Positions 62,201 to 64,000 of a DNA stretch of 64,000 nt are shown piece after piece. The stretch spans positions 248,001-312,000 of the forward strand of contig OZ221974.1 of assembly GCA_965119665.1 (NCBI GenBank), given 5' to 3'. The DNA comes from Dialister sp900541485 (lineage in GTDB: Bacteria > Bacillota > Negativicutes > Veillonellales > Dialisteraceae). Under the pieces are notes generated by a model. That model searched no databases. It saw only the letters and a program-made list of their open reading frames with translations, and was not told the DNA's origin. Within the stretch, counting starts at the first letter, position 1. Every line of letters begins with the position of its first letter. The position numbers were made by a program, and so were the translations under genes.

Positions 62201-63010
62201 ACCTTTTAAATCTTTTGTGGTAATTGATGCAGAACTGGTAAGAGAAAATTTCATTATATTAATGATGACATCTGCCAGAGGGGTTCCGTTATCTGTAAAA
62301 TAAGATTGAAAAACCTCTTTTAGCGTGGGCATACCCAGCTCCGGATTCGGAAGTCCGTTTGTAAATACCGGAATGATATTGAGCCTTTGTCTTTTTGCTT
62401 CTTCAATTATAGCGGTTTGATATTTCAAATCTCCCCAAATCCACTCATCCCGATAAAATAACATTCCTATTGTCGGCAATCCCTGTTTGCAATATTTTTC
62501 TTTATACCACTTTATATCTGTTGTATATTTTGAGGGAATATCAGGGTGGAAAATTCCTGCCCAACAACATGGAGACGGCTCTGCTGCTGTCTTTTCTGTT
62601 TCCTTTACCAAGGATGCTAAATAGATCCAGAAGTTTCTATAATTTTCGACACCACTGTAAAAAGTATATTTTTTTATCCGATTAATAACGTTTTCATCAA
62701 GACCCCATTTCACTTCTTCTTCAGCAGATCCTTGTGCATCCATATAATAGGGGATTTTATAGGTTTCTAAGAATGAAAGACATTTATTCCAAAAATTTGT
62801 TCTTATCGTTGTACCCATGAATCGAATAATAATCATATGACTGCCGACGAGTTTCTCTTGCCAGGTTTTGTCCCAGACAGATGTATTTTCCACTTTTATA
62901 GTGTCATAACCTTGTGGAATATCTTTTGAATGTTTTAATTCATCACAACATTTTTTCATCATAGAAAATCTTCTGTCTACATTTGTTAAATAAATAACTT
63001 TCCCACTCAT
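59279..63010 (-). CDS. CobN/ChlH-family chelatase large subunit
   Basis: This 1243-residue protein has the length of CobN/ChlH, the porphyrin-binding subunit that inserts a metal with ATP from ChlI/ChlD rings. Typical parts are HVGTHGNLEWLPGKATGLD (near residues 535-555), GEGIQAKRRGAACLVDHLPAP and the C-terminal FGDAPGTYGAGIGALLDAKNW and WGGHAFGG. The stretch usually read PFIVxNPGEG is IYHMTITGEG. CobN serves aerobic B12 synthesis, yet this genome carries the anaerobic cbi route. Related CobN-like proteins act in heme uptake operons of some anaerobes. GGGAG precedes the ATG. Confidence 0.92.
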   Translation of the reverse strand: MSGKVIYLTNVDRRFSMMKKCCDELKHSKDIPQGYDTIKVENTSVWDKTWQEKLVGSHMIIIRFMGTTIRTNFWNKCLSFLETYKIPYYMDAQGSAEEEVKWGLDENVINRIKKYTFYSGVENYRNFWIYLASLVKETEKTAAEPSPCCWAGIFHPDIPSKYTTDIKWYKEKYCKQGLPTIGMLFYRDEWIWGDLKYQTAIIEEAKRQRLNIIPVFTNGLPNPELGMPTLKEVFQSYFTDNGTPLADVIINIMKFSLTSSASITTKDLKGFGMPVLEGYSLIMGREEWEKSKEGLNPVEVSISVSMPEFDGIIHGVPVAAKHISENGDIEYLPIQERISLLISKAKKWAILKKKQNEDKRIAIVFHNYPPKNCSIGSAFGLDTIESIRLLLQRMKEENYRLDFIPEDTKEFIKILTSHATNDMSMMTEEQLEDCYHVTEEEYSALYGGFPTVVKEQMNKDWGKAPGQIMLTDDNSIMVPGTMNGNIFITVQAPRGFGMDPAKIYHDPFVAPTHQYLAFYQWIRDIWKADAVIHVGTHGNLEWLPGKATGLDRESYPELALGDLPDVYIYHMTITGEGIQAKRRGAACLVDHLPAPQAEAGSYDELEELEKTMDEYAHFLVTEPENASTLEKMVRELAIKANLDGEIPYDENKPFKEYVNRLHEYIEELKNSEVHVGLHILGKAPEDKLLVDEILQLLRLPNGDIPSIYDVWAEKYGTTVDAIIRNAADIYKPLQLTYSELMMKIREETESAVQVFKDSGFTEIGVDKVIDLPYIRSESPEWQEKVRTIFAYIGETIMPNLLMTHEEVDHVMDGISGKYIESGPSGSPHAGGVSLLPSGRNFFGVDPRVLPTKAAWELGKVLGDQVIEQYIAEEGKYPENVGIVFWSGANMRSRGQCIAEFFYLMGIKPVWEKGSMRVKALEIIPLSELQRPRIDVTGRISGLFRDTMPAVVNLMDKAVLMVAELDEPGESNYVRKHIVEDSQDLERTSGMTKEEAWRSAAYRIFGDAPGTYGAGIGALLDAKNWQTIDDLAEVYVRWGGHAFGGKTKGEYTPKLFEKRLSVMDVTIKNEDNHETNMLSSDDYNAYHGGMIAAVRSIRGKAPRSYAGDTTNRAKARTRTVQEEAKRIFRAESINPKYISGMMKHGYKGASDMAKMVSVSYQWDATSEVMEDWMYEKYAEKYAFDEKVQEWMKDVNPWALQRITETLLEAQTRGLWNAKEETLEKLKELYLSVEGELEDAGNDDE

Positions 63011-63089
63011 AAAAAATCTCCCTTAACTAAAGTTCACAACCGCTATATAACTTTCATCTGGCTTGTCCGAAATTATGTTAATTTTTGTC

Positions 63090-64000
63090 TTACCATAACT
63101 CCGGATAAACTGCCCTTGCTGTTTCCTCAATGGCCTCTGTTACATGATGAGACATCACATATTTATACTTTTCCTGCAATCGGATAAATTTATTATTCTT
63201 TACGGCGCTAACGCCTTTGTAGGCCGGATTATTTTTCAACTCCTTGAGAAATTCTTCTTCATCATCACTTTCTTTCCATTTCCAAACAGGCATTAAAAAT
63301 ACATCGGGGTTTATTTGAGGAATTATTTCTGAGGATATATACATGGAAGACCCGGCCGGCAAATTAGCAAAATCTGCGCCGTTTTTCACATGTGCTCTTC
63401 TTAAAATTTCATTGAATAACGTTCCTTTTTTACCTATAATTCCCCGGAAAGATAAACTGAGTACTACTTTTTCCTCATTTGGCTGTATCACTGAAAGCTT
63501 CTTTTCAATCCGCTCATTTTCTTCTCTCATATGCTTTATAATGGCCTCTCCTTTTCCCGTTTCATTAACCGCCTTTGCCACTCCCGTTACTTTAGTCTCT
63601 ACTTCTGCCAAGGTTGTCGGCACTATCGATACATAAACCGGAATTCCCATACGAGTTAATGAATCTATAATGTCTTTCGATACTGATGTGGAAGCAATTA
63701 CCAAATCGGGATCCAGCTTCATGATTTGCTCTAAATTTCTGTCTACTGTAACCCCCACTTTGTTTTTTTGCTCCTTCGTGATAAACGTCAAATCAGTATC
63801 TCCCGCATATTTCGAAAGTCCTTTAATTCTTTCTATATCAACCAAATCAAGTAATATTTCATCTGTTCCATAAGTAAGAGAAACAATTCGTTCCGGATAT
63901 TTTTTTATCCGGACTTGCCGGTTTTCATCATCAAAAATAAGGTGAGTATCATTTCCAGTTGTTGGCGTTTCTTTATAAAAATGGCAGCCTGACAACACGG
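63090..64000 (-). CDS. Metal-chelate/tetrapyrrole-type substrate-binding lipoprotein (5' end outside window)
   Basis: This is a periplasmic-binding protein of the FecB/BtuF class, cut by the right edge. The visible end begins VLSGCHFYKE, a lipobox (LSGC), so only the signal peptide start is missing. YPERIVSLTYGTDEILLDLV, LDPDLVIASTSVSKDI, LPAGSSMYISSEIIPQINPDVFLMP and NPAYKGVSAVKNNKFI are typical of binding proteins for iron chelates, heme or corrinoids. It lies 79 nt upstream of cobN on the same strand, so the locus likely starts with uptake of the ligand. Confidence 0.88.
   Translation of the reverse strand, partial: VLSGCHFYKETPTTGNDTHLIFDDENRQVRIKKYPERIVSLTYGTDEILLDLVDIERIKGLSKYAGDTDLTFITKEQKNKVGVTVDRNLEQIMKLDPDLVIASTSVSKDIIDSLTRMGIPVYVSIVPTTLAEVETKVTGVAKAVNETGKGEAIIKHMREENERIEKKLSVIQPNEEKVVLSLSFRGIIGKKGTLFNEILRRAHVKNGADFANLPAGSSMYISSEIIPQINPDVFLMPVWKWKESDDEEEFLKELKNNPAYKGVSAVKNNKFIRLQEKYKYVMSHHVTEAIEETARAVYPELW

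Noticed and set aside
1..64000. Mobile elements, CRISPR arrays, tRNA or rRNA genes
   Set aside because: No transposase, integrase, spaced repeat array or structural RNA gene was recognised on reading either strand.

Overview
The window looks like chromosome from a low-GC diderm Firmicute of the class Negativicutes (Veillonella/Dialister relatives). This is an inference. It rests on the Firmicute-type T-box, the L21 leader, the L27 N-terminal extension with its Prp protease, the anaerobic cobalamin genes, and the mreBCD-mrdA-minD-rodA gene order. I see no phage, insertion sequence, CRISPR array, rRNA or tRNA. Genes are dense, mostly on the minus strand, often with 1-16 nt overlaps. Many annotated starts here are shortened from the longest open frame because a good ribosome binding site lies further in.

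Region 1 (1-7.4 kb) holds the start of the division cluster (mraZ, rsmH, an ftsL-like partial gene) behind a promoter covered by MraZ-type repeats. It also holds the L21/Prp/L27 ribosomal operon with its leader RNA, a SpeD homologue that has lost its pyruvoyl serine, and pheST under a phenylalanine T-box. Region 2 (7.4-18.9 kb) holds an acyl-CoA dehydrogenase, a MacA/MacB-like ABC system with two tandem permeases, an rpiB-ywlG-glyA group and a prfA-prmC-sua5 group.

Region 3 (18.6-29.7 kb) is the cell-shape operon: a divergent MreB, MreC, MreD, PBP2, a MinD without MinC or MinE, and RodA. It continues into two radical-SAM-type genes, RNase E/G and a thioredoxin. Region 4 (29.9-40.8 kb) is tetrapyrrole and cobalamin metabolism: an exported CbiK, a lipoprotein/permease/ATPase importer of the heme-B12-siderophore class, and the operon yajQ-cbiD-E-T-F-G-H-J-C.

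Region 5 (41-53.5 kb) is mostly housekeeping: fba, leuS, lgt, an SfsA-DUF123 fusion, ychF, a DapL-like aminotransferase, lepB, glpX and an SGNH hydrolase. Region 6 (53.5-64 kb) is the most unusual locus. A metal/tetrapyrrole-type binding lipoprotein is followed by a CobN-family chelatase, a radical SAM/SPASM protein fused to a ChlI-type AAA+ ATPase, a ChlD-type AAA+/VWA protein and an ABC exporter, all on one strand. CobN normally belongs to the aerobic B12 route, while this genome carries the anaerobic route with CbiK. The locus therefore probably handles another tetrapyrrole or metal. That function is an inference and is not shown by the sequence.
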